This document shows positions 1 through 7,088 of a stretch of DNA of 16,112 nucleotides, piece after piece. The DNA is from Pseudomonadota bacterium. Its GTDB lineage: Bacteria; Pseudomonadota; Alphaproteobacteria; Caulobacterales; Caulobacteraceae. Location: contig JAEZCL010000191.1 of NCBI GenBank assembly GCA_023433585.1, positions 1-16,112 of the forward strand, given 5' to 3'. Below the pieces are notes generated by a model that saw only the letters and a program-made list of their open reading frames with translations, had not been told where the DNA came from and ran no database searches. A program made the position numbers and the translations under genes. Positions within the stretch are counted from its first letter, which is position 1. The number at the start of each line of letters is the position of its first letter.

Positions 1-1093
1 GGTCGGCGCCGCCCTGACCGCCGAGGGCGTCGATGTCGCGGCCATCGTAGTGGACGATCCTTCCGGACCTGACACGCTGATCGAGGATCACGGCCTGCGC
101 GCCCGCCGCATCCCCGCGCACATGGACGGCGACGATCCCGCCGCCCTCGGCCGCCGCATGGGCGTGCTGACCGGCGCCTTTGCCGATGCGATCGAGGCGG
201 AACGCCCCGACATCGTCGTCCTGACCGGCGACCGCTACGAGACCCTGGCGGCGGCGGGGGCGGCGGCGCTTTCGGGAACGGTCATCGCCCATCTGCACGG
301 CGGGGAGGTGACGCTGGGCGCCCTGGACGACGCCTTCCGCCACGCCATCAGCAAGCTGGCGCACCTGCATTTCTGCGCCACCGAAGCGGCGCGGGAGCGT
401 CTGGCCCGGCTCGGCGAGGCGGACTGGCGCATCACCGTCTCCGGCGCGCCGGGCCTGGATCGGCTGCATCAGGCGCACCCCCTGCCGCGCGGGGATTTCT
501 TCGCGGCGCTGAACTGGCGCGACGCGGGCGATTTCATCCTCGTCACCTGGCATCCGGAGACCCTGGCCCCGGACGGCGGGGCGGCCGGGCTGGAGGCTCT
601 GCTGGACGCCCTGGACGGTTCGGAGCGGCCGGTCCTGTTCACCGGCGTCAACGCCGATCCGGGCGGGCTGGGCCAGGGCGCGCGAATCCGCCGCTGGGCC
701 GAGGGGCGGGAGGGCGTCCGTCTGGTCCCCAGCCTGGGGCCGCTCTACGCCTCGGCCCTGGCCCACGCCGCGGCCATGGCGGGTAATTCCTCCAGCGGGA
801 TCATCGAGGCGGCGACCTTCGACCTGCCGGTGGTGGACGTGGGCGGCCGTCAGGCGGGCCGCGACCGGGGCGCCAACGTCGTACACGCTCCGGCCGACGC
901 TGACGCCGTGGCTCGGGCCCTGAACCGCGCGCTCGATCCCGCCTTCCGCGCCGGGCTGTCGGGCATGGCCAACCTCTACGGCGACGGGCGGGCCGCCCCG
1001 CGCATCGCCGCGCGCCTGGCCGGTGAGCCGCTGGACGACCGCCTGCGCCGCAAGCCGTTTCCCGCCGAGGAGCCCGCCCATGACCCGAAGTGA
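1..1093 (+). CDS. legG: Hydrolysing UDP/GDP-N-acetyl sugar 2-epimerase, NeuC/LegG type (5'-truncated by window)
   Basis: Partial gene: the frame is open from base 2 and enters from outside the window, so the GTG at 50 is an internal codon, not the start. 363 codons are visible; family members run about 370-390, so only some 10-25 N-terminal residues are missing. Family hallmarks are visible in order: a GDRYE motif (about 227-241), HLHGGEVTLGALDDAFRHA (from 290; the HGGE begins at 296), SGAPGLD (about 440-460) and GNSSSGIIEA (from 782). Enzymes of this family hydrolyse the nucleotide from a UDP- or GDP-activated 2-acetamido sugar while inverting C2, giving a ManNAc-type precursor of a nonulosonic acid. 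The following PtmE-like and CMP-sugar synthetase genes favour the LegG (GDP-sugar, legionaminic acid) role over NeuC (sialic acid); that choice is inference. Its stop (1091-1093) lies inside the next gene, a 14-bp overlap that suggests translational coupling. Confidence 0.85.
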   Translation, partial: VGAALTAEGVDVAAIVVDDPSGPDTLIEDHGLRARRIPAHMDGDDPAALGRRMGVLTGAFADAIEAERPDIVVLTGDRYETLAAAGAAALSGTVIAHLHGGEVTLGALDDAFRHAISKLAHLHFCATEAARERLARLGEADWRITVSGAPGLDRLHQAHPLPRGDFFAALNWRDAGDFILVTWHPETLAPDGGAAGLEALLDALDGSERPVLFTGVNADPGGLGQGARIRRWAEGREGVRLVPSLGPLYASALAHAAAMAGNSSSGIIEAATFDLPVVDVGGRQAGRDRGANVVHAPADADAVARALNRALDPAFRAGLSGMANLYGDGRAAPRIAARLAGEPLDDRLRRKPFPAEEPAHDPK

Positions 1094-2144
1094 ACTGGCG
1101 CCCTATCTGCTGAACGACCGGGCCAGCCTGCGCGAGGCCGTGGAGCGGCTCGACGCGGTGCGCGGACAACTGGTGGTGGTCATCGACGAGGGCGGGCGGC
1201 TGCGCGGCACCCTGACCGATGGAGATGTCCGCCGCGCCCTGCTGCGCATGACGCCCATGGAGGCGGGCGTCGAGGCGGCCATGAACCCCGATCCGGTGGC
1301 CGTGCGGCGAGGCCAGGATCCGGCCGAAATCCAGGCCGAACTCGACATGCGCGGCTCCACCCAGGCGCCCCTGATCGACCGGGCGGGCCGGGTGGTGGGC
1401 CTTTATCCCGAGCATTTCGGCGATGCGGGCGAACGCGACAACCTGGTGGTCATCATGGCCGGCGGGCGCGGCGCGCGCCTGGCGCCCCTGACCCGGCACA
1501 CGCCCAAGCCCATGCTGACCATTTCGGGCCGGCCGCTGCTGGAGACCATCATCGAGCGCCTGCGCGACCAGGGGTTCCGGCGTTTCCGCCTGGCGGTGAA
1601 CTATCTGGCCGAGGTGATCGAGGGCCATTTCGGCGACGGTTCGGCCCTGGACGTGGAGATCGCCTATCTGCGCGAGACCGAGCCGCGCGGCACCGCCGGC
1701 GCCCTGGCGCTGCTGGACGAGCCCCTAGAAGCGCCGCTGCTGGTCATGAACGGCGACGTGCTGACCCGGCTGGACTTCGGACAGTTGCTGGCTTTTCACG
1801 ACGACCACGGCGCGGCGGCCACCGCCTGCGTGCGCGAACACCGGTTCGAGGCGCCCTACGGCGTGGTGGAGACCGAGGGCCACCGGCTGGTGTCCATCCG
1901 CGAGAAACCCACCTTCCGCTGGTTCGCCAACGCCGGCATCTATGTGTTGACCCCCGCCGCCCTGGACCAGGTGCCGGCCCGGGGCCATTACGACATGCCC
2001 AGCCTTCTGGCCGCCCTGTCGGACGGCGGCGAGACGGTGGGGGCCTTCCCCATCCACGAATACTGGATCGACATCGGCCGCCCGCCGGATTTCGAACTGG
2101 CGCGCAGCGACTATGAGGCGGTGTTCGCCGCGACGGCGACATGA
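1080..2144 (+). CDS. ptmE: CBS-domain sugar-phosphate nucleotidyltransferase, PtmE type
   Basis: 354 residues. A tandem CBS pair fills about residues 8-115 (LVVVIDEGGRLRGTLTDGD, then a second copy around 65-110). A sugar nucleotidyltransferase domain follows from residue 121, with the nucleotide-binding AGGRG at 127-131, PKPM at 142-145 (the lysine that contacts the phosphates), a metal-binding-type NGD at 224-226 and a C-terminal YWIDIGRP at 328-335. This architecture is that of Campylobacter PtmE, which makes the GDP-sugar that starts the legionaminic-acid route. GDP over CDP/UDP specificity is inferred from that similarity and the neighbours. I chose ATG 1080 over the upstream ATG at 1023 because a GAGGAG ribosome binding site lies at 1067-1072, seven bases ahead, and the CBS fold begins directly after it. 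It overlaps legG by 14 bp and legF by 4 bp (ATGA), so all three genes appear to form one operon. Confidence 0.85.
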   Translation: MTRSELAPYLLNDRASLREAVERLDAVRGQLVVVIDEGGRLRGTLTDGDVRRALLRMTPMEAGVEAAMNPDPVAVRRGQDPAEIQAELDMRGSTQAPLIDRAGRVVGLYPEHFGDAGERDNLVVIMAGGRGARLAPLTRHTPKPMLTISGRPLLETIIERLRDQGFRRFRLAVNYLAEVIEGHFGDGSALDVEIAYLRETEPRGTAGALALLDEPLEAPLLVMNGDVLTRLDFGQLLAFHDDHGAAATACVREHRFEAPYGVVETEGHRLVSIREKPTFRWFANAGIYVLTPAALDQVPARGHYDMPSLLAALSDGGETVGAFPIHEYWIDIGRPPDFELARSDYEAVFAATAT

Positions 2145-2830
2145 GCCGGGTGCTGGGCCTCATCCCCGCGCGCGGGGGGTCCCGGCGCCTGCCCGGCAAG
2201 AACCTGGCGGCCGCAGCGGGGCGCACCCTGCTCCAACGGGCGATCGACGTAGGCCTGGAGGCGCGCGGCGTCGACCGCCTGATCGTCTCCACCGATGATC
2301 CGGCCGTCGCCGAGGCGGCTCGCGCCGGAGGGGCCGAGGTTCCCTTCATGCGTCCGTCCGAACTGGCCACGGATGAGGCCACGTCGCTCGATGTGGTGCG
2401 CCATGCCTTGCGCTGGGCCGACGCAGCGGAGCCGGACGGATTCGCCTTCATCGTGCTGCTTCAGCCGACCTCCCCGCTGCGCACGGCGGAGGATGTCGAG
2501 CAGACCCTGCGCCTGTGCCGGAGCCGGGGATGCACGACGGCGGTCACGGCCGCCGCCGCCCGGTCCGACGTTCTCATGATCGGCGGCGGCGATGGAACCA
2601 TCTCCCCCCTGTCCGCGTTCGGTCAGCCGTTGAGGCTGAACGGGGCGGTCTATGTCCTGCGGGCCGATCATGTGAGTCGTGGCGGCGGCTTCATCGCCGA
2701 CGATACGGCTTTTCACCTGATGCCTGGACATCGTTCAGTGGATGTCGATACGCGGGAAGACCTGGAGCTGGCGATTTCGAGGATGAAGCTGGGATCGGTG
2801 TTGCGCACGGATGATGAAAACTTGCCGTGA
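2141..2830 (+). CDS. legF: CMP-nonulosonate (acylneuraminate/legionaminate) cytidylyltransferase
   Basis: 229 residues, the normal length for the family. It should transfer CMP from CTP to a nine-carbon sialic-acid-like sugar, producing the donor used by glycosyltransferases. Motifs seen: IPARGGSRRLPGKN at residues 8-21 (CTP-binding loop), the RPSELATDEA segment at 71-80, LLQPTSPLR at 106-114, RLNGAVY at 165-171 and SVDVDTREDL at 199-208 (metal/sugar site). It starts on the A of the ATGA that ends the PtmE-like gene, so translation is probably coupled. It is the last gene of the visible Leg operon. A CMP-sialic acid synthetase (NeuA) or a CMP-pseudaminic acid enzyme (PseF) are alternatives; the LegG- and PtmE-like partners make legionaminic acid the best guess. 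Confidence 0.85.
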   Translation: MSRVLGLIPARGGSRRLPGKNLAAAAGRTLLQRAIDVGLEARGVDRLIVSTDDPAVAEAARAGGAEVPFMRPSELATDEATSLDVVRHALRWADAAEPDGFAFIVLLQPTSPLRTAEDVEQTLRLCRSRGCTTAVTAAAARSDVLMIGGGDGTISPLSAFGQPLRLNGAVYVLRADHVSRGGGFIADDTAFHLMPGHRSVDVDTREDLELAISRMKLGSVLRTDDENLP

Positions 2831-2842
2831 TGAGATAAGTGC

Positions 2843-2869
2843 TTGCACATCCCCGATGGATGACTAAGA
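2843..2869 (+). promoter_or_regulatory. Candidate sigma-70-type promoter downstream of legF
   Basis: TTGCAC at 2843-2848, a 13-base spacer, and GACTAAGA at 2862-2869. This resembles the alphaproteobacterial (Caulobacter) housekeeping pattern of TTGACG-type -35, a short spacer and GCTANAW-type -10. A start near 2875 would place the hairpin at 2871-2891 at the very 5' end of the transcript and serve the small gene at 2912. Prediction by eye only. Confidence 0.3.
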
Positions 2870-2870
2870 G

Positions 2871-2891
2871 TTTCTGCCGTTCCGGCAGGAA
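2871..2891 (+). other. Hairpin between legF and the small ORF
   Basis: CTGCCG (2874-2879) and CGGCAG (2883-2888) form a perfect stem around a TTC loop, extended by a T-G wobble and two T-A pairs to nine pairs. No T-tract follows on the + strand, so it is a poor intrinsic terminator. It lies about 20 bases upstream of the ATG at 2912, where it could equally be an operator or a 5'-UTR structure, or could end legF transcription weakly. Confidence 0.4.
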
Positions 2892-2911
2892 CTCGCAGAA
2901 GGGGACGCAGC

Positions 2912-3091
2912 ATGGCGATGGAGACCAGCGCATCCGAAACGGGCGCGGACCCGGTTGGCGCGCCGAGCCGCAATCAGAACGGACAGGGCGACCGCTTCTA
3001 CGGCGTACGTGATCGCGGCGCGGGTCTGTACGCCGAGGTGAAACCGTTGCGGGAATCCCGTTCTCTGACCCCGGATGAACACCGGGACTGA
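2912..3091 (+). CDS. Small protein of unknown function (59 aa)
   Basis: 59 codons from ATG 2912 to TGA 3089-3091. A GGGGA-type ribosome binding site (about 2900-2905) sits six to seven bases upstream. About 75% of third positions are G or C: lower than the flanking genes but biased as a coding frame would be. The product is hydrophilic and charged, with no membrane segment, signal peptide or cysteine. An acidic/serine-rich N-terminus is followed by a segment reading GDRFYGVRDRGAGLYAEVKP (residues 26-45) and a charged tail. I do not recognise a family. It stands alone between the Leg genes and the GT4 gene, with a candidate promoter and hairpin just upstream. It may be a real small gene or a chance frame; the ribosome binding site and the long spacer argue for real. 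Confidence 0.45.
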   Translation: MAMETSASETGADPVGAPSRNQNGQGDRFYGVRDRGAGLYAEVKPLRESRSLTPDEHRD

Positions 3092-3304
3092 ACCTTTCCG
3101 CGTCGCGCCGGACCGGTCGGCTTGAACGATTGAACCCGATCCGGGAACATATGACCGGCTCGCGCCTTTAGTTGCGGTTCTCGGGGGCGTGTCCGGATTG
3201 GCACATATGATGACCAAAGACAGTCGGCGCGGGCCTGATCCGTGGCCATGGCGCATGTCGTGTGACACAACCGTCGCGTTCATGGCGCAGGGCGAGGCGC
3301 AGCG
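3092..3304. other. Non-coding spacer upstream of the glycosyltransferase
   Basis: 213 bases with lower GC than the flanks. The motif ACATATGA occurs twice (3147-3154 and 3203-3210, starts 56 bases apart), and TTGAAC occurs twice (3122-3127 and 3130-3135), but no -35/-10 pair with good spacing is convincing. A 43-codon frame (ATG 3207 to TGA 3336-3338) runs from here into the start region of the next gene and ends in TGATG on that gene's internal ATG 3338. It lacks a clear ribosome binding site. I see no RNA gene or riboswitch I can name. Confidence 0.4.
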
Positions 3305-5266
3305 TTGGCCGACAGCATACACCGTTCTGGTTCACTGATGACCCCTCGAGTCGCCGAGCCGGACGGCCCTTTTCAGGTTTCGCAGTCGGATGCGCCAGAT
3401 GATCGGGCGGTGAAGCTCGCGGCGGAGACCACGCAGCTCCGGCTGAAGGTCCTGACGCTCACCGCCGAGAACGAGCGGCTGCGCGAAACCATCTCGTTCC
3501 AGCTGGGCAACCTGCTGCTGGGCGCCCGGACCTGGCGGGGGCTTCTGGACCTGCCGGCGGGCTTCATGCGCCTGCGCAGGCAATCTCTGGAGCGGCGGGG
3601 CCGCTCGCCGACCAAGGCCGCCCACCTGAACGCGGAAACGGCGCGCCGCATCCACCAGCTCAGCCTGCGTCTGTTCGAACTGAGCGCGGACCAGATCGTG
3701 GACGCGGTCGTGGCCGAATGCCGCGATCCCAAGGTGGCGATGCGGCTGGTGGCCGATTTCGCCATGTCCCTGCAGCACGTGGACTTCGACAAGAGCGTCG
3801 CCCTGGCGCGGCGGACGGTTGAACACGATCCCAGCCCCCACAGGATCCAGTGGCTGGCGGGGGTGCTCTACAACGCCGGCATGATCCATGAGCCTCGCGC
3901 CCTGTATCAGCGCCTGGACAAGGCCCAGGAGCCCCTGCCCGTCACGGTGCGGCAGCGGCGCGACCTCATCGAGGGTCTGGCTCGCATCCAGAAGGACGGG
4001 CTCGCGATTCCGAGCCGTCGCGCCCTGCGGCCCGCCCGGGACCGGTCCCTGCTCTATGTGGCGGCCAGTTCGTTTCCTCATCATGTGACGGGCTACGCGG
4101 CGCGGACCCATTCGCTGATAAAGGCCATCGGCCGCCAGGGCTGGCGCGTCGAGGCGGTCACGCGGCCCGGCTATCCGGCCGACCGCAACGACGCCCAGCA
4201 TGTGACGGGCCGTCTCGGCGCCCATGAGGTGGACGGGGTGGTCTATTCGCGTCTGGCCGGGCCGCCGTCCAACGCCACGCCCTTCGATCATTATTGCGAG
4301 CAGGCGTCCGAGGTTCTGCTGGACCGGATCCACAAGACCCGCCCCGCCGTGGTCCAGGCCGCGTCCAACTATGTCAACGCCGCCCCCGCCCTGATGGCGG
4401 CGCGCAAGGCGGGGCTGCCGTTCGTCTATGAGGTGCGCGGCCTGTGGGAGCTGACCAACGCCGCGCGCGTGCCCCACTGGGAAGGCTCCGAGCGGTTCGA
4501 GTTCCAGCGCCGCCAGGAAACCGTCGTGGCCCAGGAGGCGGACTCCGTGGTGGCCATCTCGAACGGCCTCAGGAACGAACTGATCTCGCGCGGGGTCGAC
4601 GAGCGCAAGATCATGGTGGTGCCCAACAGCGTCGATCCGCAGGTCTTCAGCCCCCGTCCCCGCGACCGGGCGTTGGCCAGTGAACTGGGGCTGGATGACC
4701 GACAGGTCCTGGGCTTCCTCGGCTCAATGACCGGCTATGAAGGCCTGGTCGACCTGGTCACGGCCCTGGCCAACCTGCGCCAGGACGGACTGGACGTATG
4801 CGCCCTGCTGGTCGGCGACGGCCCGGCTTTCCGCGAGGTGCGCGAGGCCGCGCGGGTTCTGGGCGTCGCGGACCACCTCATCATGCCCGGCCGCGTGCCG
4901 CACACCGACGCACCGCGCTGGTACTCCCTCATGAACGTGGCGGTCTATCCGCGCCGCCCGGCCCAGGTCACGGAGCTGGTGCCGCCGCTCAAGCCGCTGG
5001 AGGCCATGGCCATGGAGCTGCCCGTGGTGGCCTCCAACGTCTCGGCCATTTCCGAGACCCTGATCCACCGTGAGAACGGCTTCCTGTTCAACAAGGGCGA
5101 CGTGGGCGAACTCACCGACCTTCTGGGCGAGGTCATCGGGACGCCGGACCGGTCCATGGCGGTGGCCCGCAACGCCCGGCGCGACGTCGAGAAGCGCTTC
5201 ACCTGGTCGCGCGCCGCCACCAGCCTGGACGGCCTTTACGGACAGTGGGCGCTCAAGGCGGCGTGA
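3305..5266 (+). CDS. GT4-family glycosyltransferase with N-terminal coiled-coil/helical extension
   Basis: 653 residues from TTG 3305. The alternative start is ATG 3338, 11 codons in. TTG was chosen because GCGAGG ends at 3297, seven bases upstream, while no ribosome binding site precedes the ATG. Residues about 35-62 look like a coiled coil. About 110-230 is a helical, TPR-like region. The GT-B fold occupies about 246-640: an N-terminal Rossmann half beginning SLLYVAASSFPHHVTGYA (248-265), the linker VVPNSVDPQVFSP (438-450), and a donor-binding half with VGDGP (503-507) and LKPLEAMAMELPVVAS (562-577), the EX7E-like region of the GT4 family. There is no signal peptide or membrane helix, so it is probably a cytoplasmic retaining transferase. 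Donor and acceptor are unknown; position points to surface-polysaccharide or flagellin-glycan assembly. A gap of 100 bp with a hairpin and a candidate promoter separates it from the next gene. Confidence 0.85.
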   Translation: MADSIHRSGSLMTPRVAEPDGPFQVSQSDAPDDRAVKLAAETTQLRLKVLTLTAENERLRETISFQLGNLLLGARTWRGLLDLPAGFMRLRRQSLERRGRSPTKAAHLNAETARRIHQLSLRLFELSADQIVDAVVAECRDPKVAMRLVADFAMSLQHVDFDKSVALARRTVEHDPSPHRIQWLAGVLYNAGMIHEPRALYQRLDKAQEPLPVTVRQRRDLIEGLARIQKDGLAIPSRRALRPARDRSLLYVAASSFPHHVTGYAARTHSLIKAIGRQGWRVEAVTRPGYPADRNDAQHVTGRLGAHEVDGVVYSRLAGPPSNATPFDHYCEQASEVLLDRIHKTRPAVVQAASNYVNAAPALMAARKAGLPFVYEVRGLWELTNAARVPHWEGSERFEFQRRQETVVAQEADSVVAISNGLRNELISRGVDERKIMVVPNSVDPQVFSPRPRDRALASELGLDDRQVLGFLGSMTGYEGLVDLVTALANLRQDGLDVCALLVGDGPAFREVREAARVLGVADHLIMPGRVPHTDAPRWYSLMNVAVYPRRPAQVTELVPPLKPLEAMAMELPVVASNVSAISETLIHRENGFLFNKGDVGELTDLLGEVIGTPDRSMAVARNARRDVEKRFTWSRAATSLDGLYGQWALKAA

Positions 5267-5284
5267 CGCGCCTTTGCGGGCGCG
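5267..5284 (+). other. Short GC-rich hairpin after the GT4 gene
   Basis: CGCGCC (5267-5272) pairs with GGCGCG (5279-5284) around a six-base loop, directly after the stop codon. No T-tract follows, so termination would be weak. Together with the candidate promoter downstream it suggests a transcript boundary here. Confidence 0.3.
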
Positions 5285-5299
5285 GTCCTCATGACCGGA

Positions 5300-5328
5300 T
5301 TGACCCTCGCCGCGCGCCCGCCGATATG
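5300..5328 (+). promoter_or_regulatory. Candidate sigma-70-type promoter for the 5367 gene cluster
   Basis: TTGACC at 5300-5305, a 17-base spacer and GATATG at 5323-5328. A start near 5335 would leave a leader of about 32 bases carrying the AGGAG site at 5354-5358. The -10 is only a partial match. Prediction by eye. Confidence 0.4.
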
Positions 5329-5366
5329 AAGACGGTCACGGCGCAACCCAATCAGGAGCGGGCAGC

Positions 5367-7088
5367 TTGAAGACCATCCGCCGGCGCGCCGTCAGCCCCG
5401 TGCTCACGTGGGCGTCGGCCGGGCCCAATCAGGAATACCGCGTCATCGTCCGCAACCAGGACACCGGCGAGCGGCGCGCCGTCTATGAGGGCTTCCGCAC
5501 CGAATGCCGGTTGCCGCCCGACATGCGCCTGACGTCGGACCAGCTGGCTTTTCGCGTCATGGCGCGGCCGGGCGACGACCCCGACGGGCGGTTCGAGCGG
5601 GTTCAGGAATATCACCCCATCCCGCGCCTGGGCGACGACTATGAAACCCCCGCCGACGACTTGCTGGTCAGTGAGGCGACGCGGGGCGCCGGGGCCTACC
5701 GCCTGTGGGTGCGCAGCCTGGAAAGCGGGCGCGTGGTGGTCGACATGACACGGCCCGAACCCCGCTTCCTTCTGCCTGCGGGGCGCCTGAGGGACGGGAC
5801 GTTCAGATACGAGATGATGGCTCGGGTCGGCGGGCGCTGGCGCAAGCAGGGCGGCCGGCCGGTCACGCGGGAGATGCTGGTCGCCGCCGACGCCCGCGCG
5901 GACCGGCTGGTCCAGCCGCCGCGTTCGGAAACGCCCGAGATCAAGGGCGAGCCGGCCACCCATGCGCCGGGCCGGGCCGACCGCCTGGCGCCCGAGGCCC
6001 GGCCGATGGGGCCGCGCCTGCTTGTGGCGGTCGATGCGACGGCGGCGCCGGCGCTGTCCCCCATCGCCGATCCGCGCGACGTGGCGGCCCGTCAGTGGTG
6101 GGCCGGCGACGGGTCCGGGGCGGTGGAGAGCGTCGCCCTGACGCTGGAGGCGAACGGCCTGAAGGGCCTCTTCCTGCTGGACGTCCTGGCGGGCGAGGCG
6201 CTGGGCGATGAAGCCGTCGCCGCCCTGGCCTCGGCCCTGTCGCGGCGCGGCCATGGCCTGGGCCTGATGGTCAATCCCGAACCGTGGCGGGCGTTGTCGC
6301 CGACGCTGGCCGGGATGGACGAGGCCGCCGCCGTCGACGCCGCCGTGAGGCGCTACGAAGCGGTGGTCGGGGGTTCGCCCCTGGTGGCCTCGTTCGGCGA
6401 GAAGCAGCTGACCACGACGACGCTGACGGCGGCCCGGCGCGCCGGGGTCCGGGTGGTGCTGGCCGATCGGAACGATCAGATCGGCCTGCCGGCCTGGATG
6501 CGGTGGCGCACCACCCCCTTCGCCGCCTTCGACGACCTGCTGGTCGTGCCGTCCACCATGGTCCTGTCGACCCCCGCCCATGGCCGCGACCGCGTGGTCC
6601 GCCACCGCCTCAGCGCCGCCGATCCCATGGCGGCGGCGGCCGCCGAGACGATCGTCCAGGCCCTGGTCCGGTCCGGCGGTGAGACGCTGGTCGCCGCGCG
6701 AATCGATCCGCTGGCGCTGCTGCTGCGGACCATGGTGCGTTCGGCGGACCGGGCGGATGCGTGGAACGAGGCCCTGGCCGAGCGGCTGACGGCCTGGGGG
6801 GGAGCGGGCTGGGAGCGCAGCCCGCATGGCTTCCCGGTGCTGGCGGACCGCGACGAGATCAAGCTGGAGATGATGACAGCCATGGTCGCGGGCCTGGGTC
6901 GCTCAGGAGTGACGGGCGCCGATCCGAAGACGGTCTTCTCGCCCGGCGCGCTCGCCGCCTGGGCGGGCGACGCCGAGGCTTTCGAGCCCCTGGTCGAGCA
7001 GCGCCGGGGGCCGCGTAGGCTGCGGCGCTCGGCCGTGCGCCGCTATGACGCCGCCTTTCGCCAGGCCCTGTCCCTGGAGCCCGCATGA
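5367..7088 (+). CDS. Unknown protein with degenerate polysaccharide-deacetylase-like (NodB-fold) domain
   Basis: 573 residues from a TTG at 5367, supported by AGGAG at 5354-5358, eight bases upstream. Two weak beta-sandwich-like repeats seem to occupy about 11-83 and 100-157; both have the pattern of a short strand, an R-x-V/W-V-R core and a closing arginine-rich stretch. A charged, proline-rich linker follows. From about 217 the sequence recalls polysaccharide-deacetylase folds: LLVAVDAT (218-225, first-motif aspartate D223), GLFLLDV (267-273) and RGHGLGLMVNPEPW (294-307). In active relatives the last motif carries metal-binding histidines; here those positions read Met301 and Asn303, so metal binding looks lost. 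The C-terminal 170 residues are unassigned. No signal peptide or membrane helix is seen, so it is probably cytoplasmic. It overlaps the next gene by 4 bp. Assignment to the NodB fold is by motif memory and uncertain. Confidence 0.6.
   Translation: MKTIRRRAVSPVLTWASAGPNQEYRVIVRNQDTGERRAVYEGFRTECRLPPDMRLTSDQLAFRVMARPGDDPDGRFERVQEYHPIPRLGDDYETPADDLLVSEATRGAGAYRLWVRSLESGRVVVDMTRPEPRFLLPAGRLRDGTFRYEMMARVGGRWRKQGGRPVTREMLVAADARADRLVQPPRSETPEIKGEPATHAPGRADRLAPEARPMGPRLLVAVDATAAPALSPIADPRDVAARQWWAGDGSGAVESVALTLEANGLKGLFLLDVLAGEALGDEAVAALASALSRRGHGLGLMVNPEPWRALSPTLAGMDEAAAVDAAVRRYEAVVGGSPLVASFGEKQLTTTTLTAARRAGVRVVLADRNDQIGLPAWMRWRTTPFAAFDDLLVVPSTMVLSTPAHGRDRVVRHRLSAADPMAAAAAETIVQALVRSGGETLVAARIDPLALLLRTMVRSADRADAWNEALAERLTAWGGAGWERSPHGFPVLADRDEIKLEMMTAMVAGLGRSGVTGADPKTVFSPGALAAWAGDAEAFEPLVEQRRGPRRLRRSAVRRYDAAFRQALSLEPA

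Noticed and set aside
3122..3211. Promoter made from TTGAAC and CATATG elements upstream of the GT4 gene
   Set aside because: Spacings of 14, 22 or 28 bases do not fit; left as unexplained repeats.
2864..3322. 152-codon minus-strand frame across the spacer
   Set aside because: No ribosome binding site or recognisable domain; overlaps the better supported 59-codon + strand frame.
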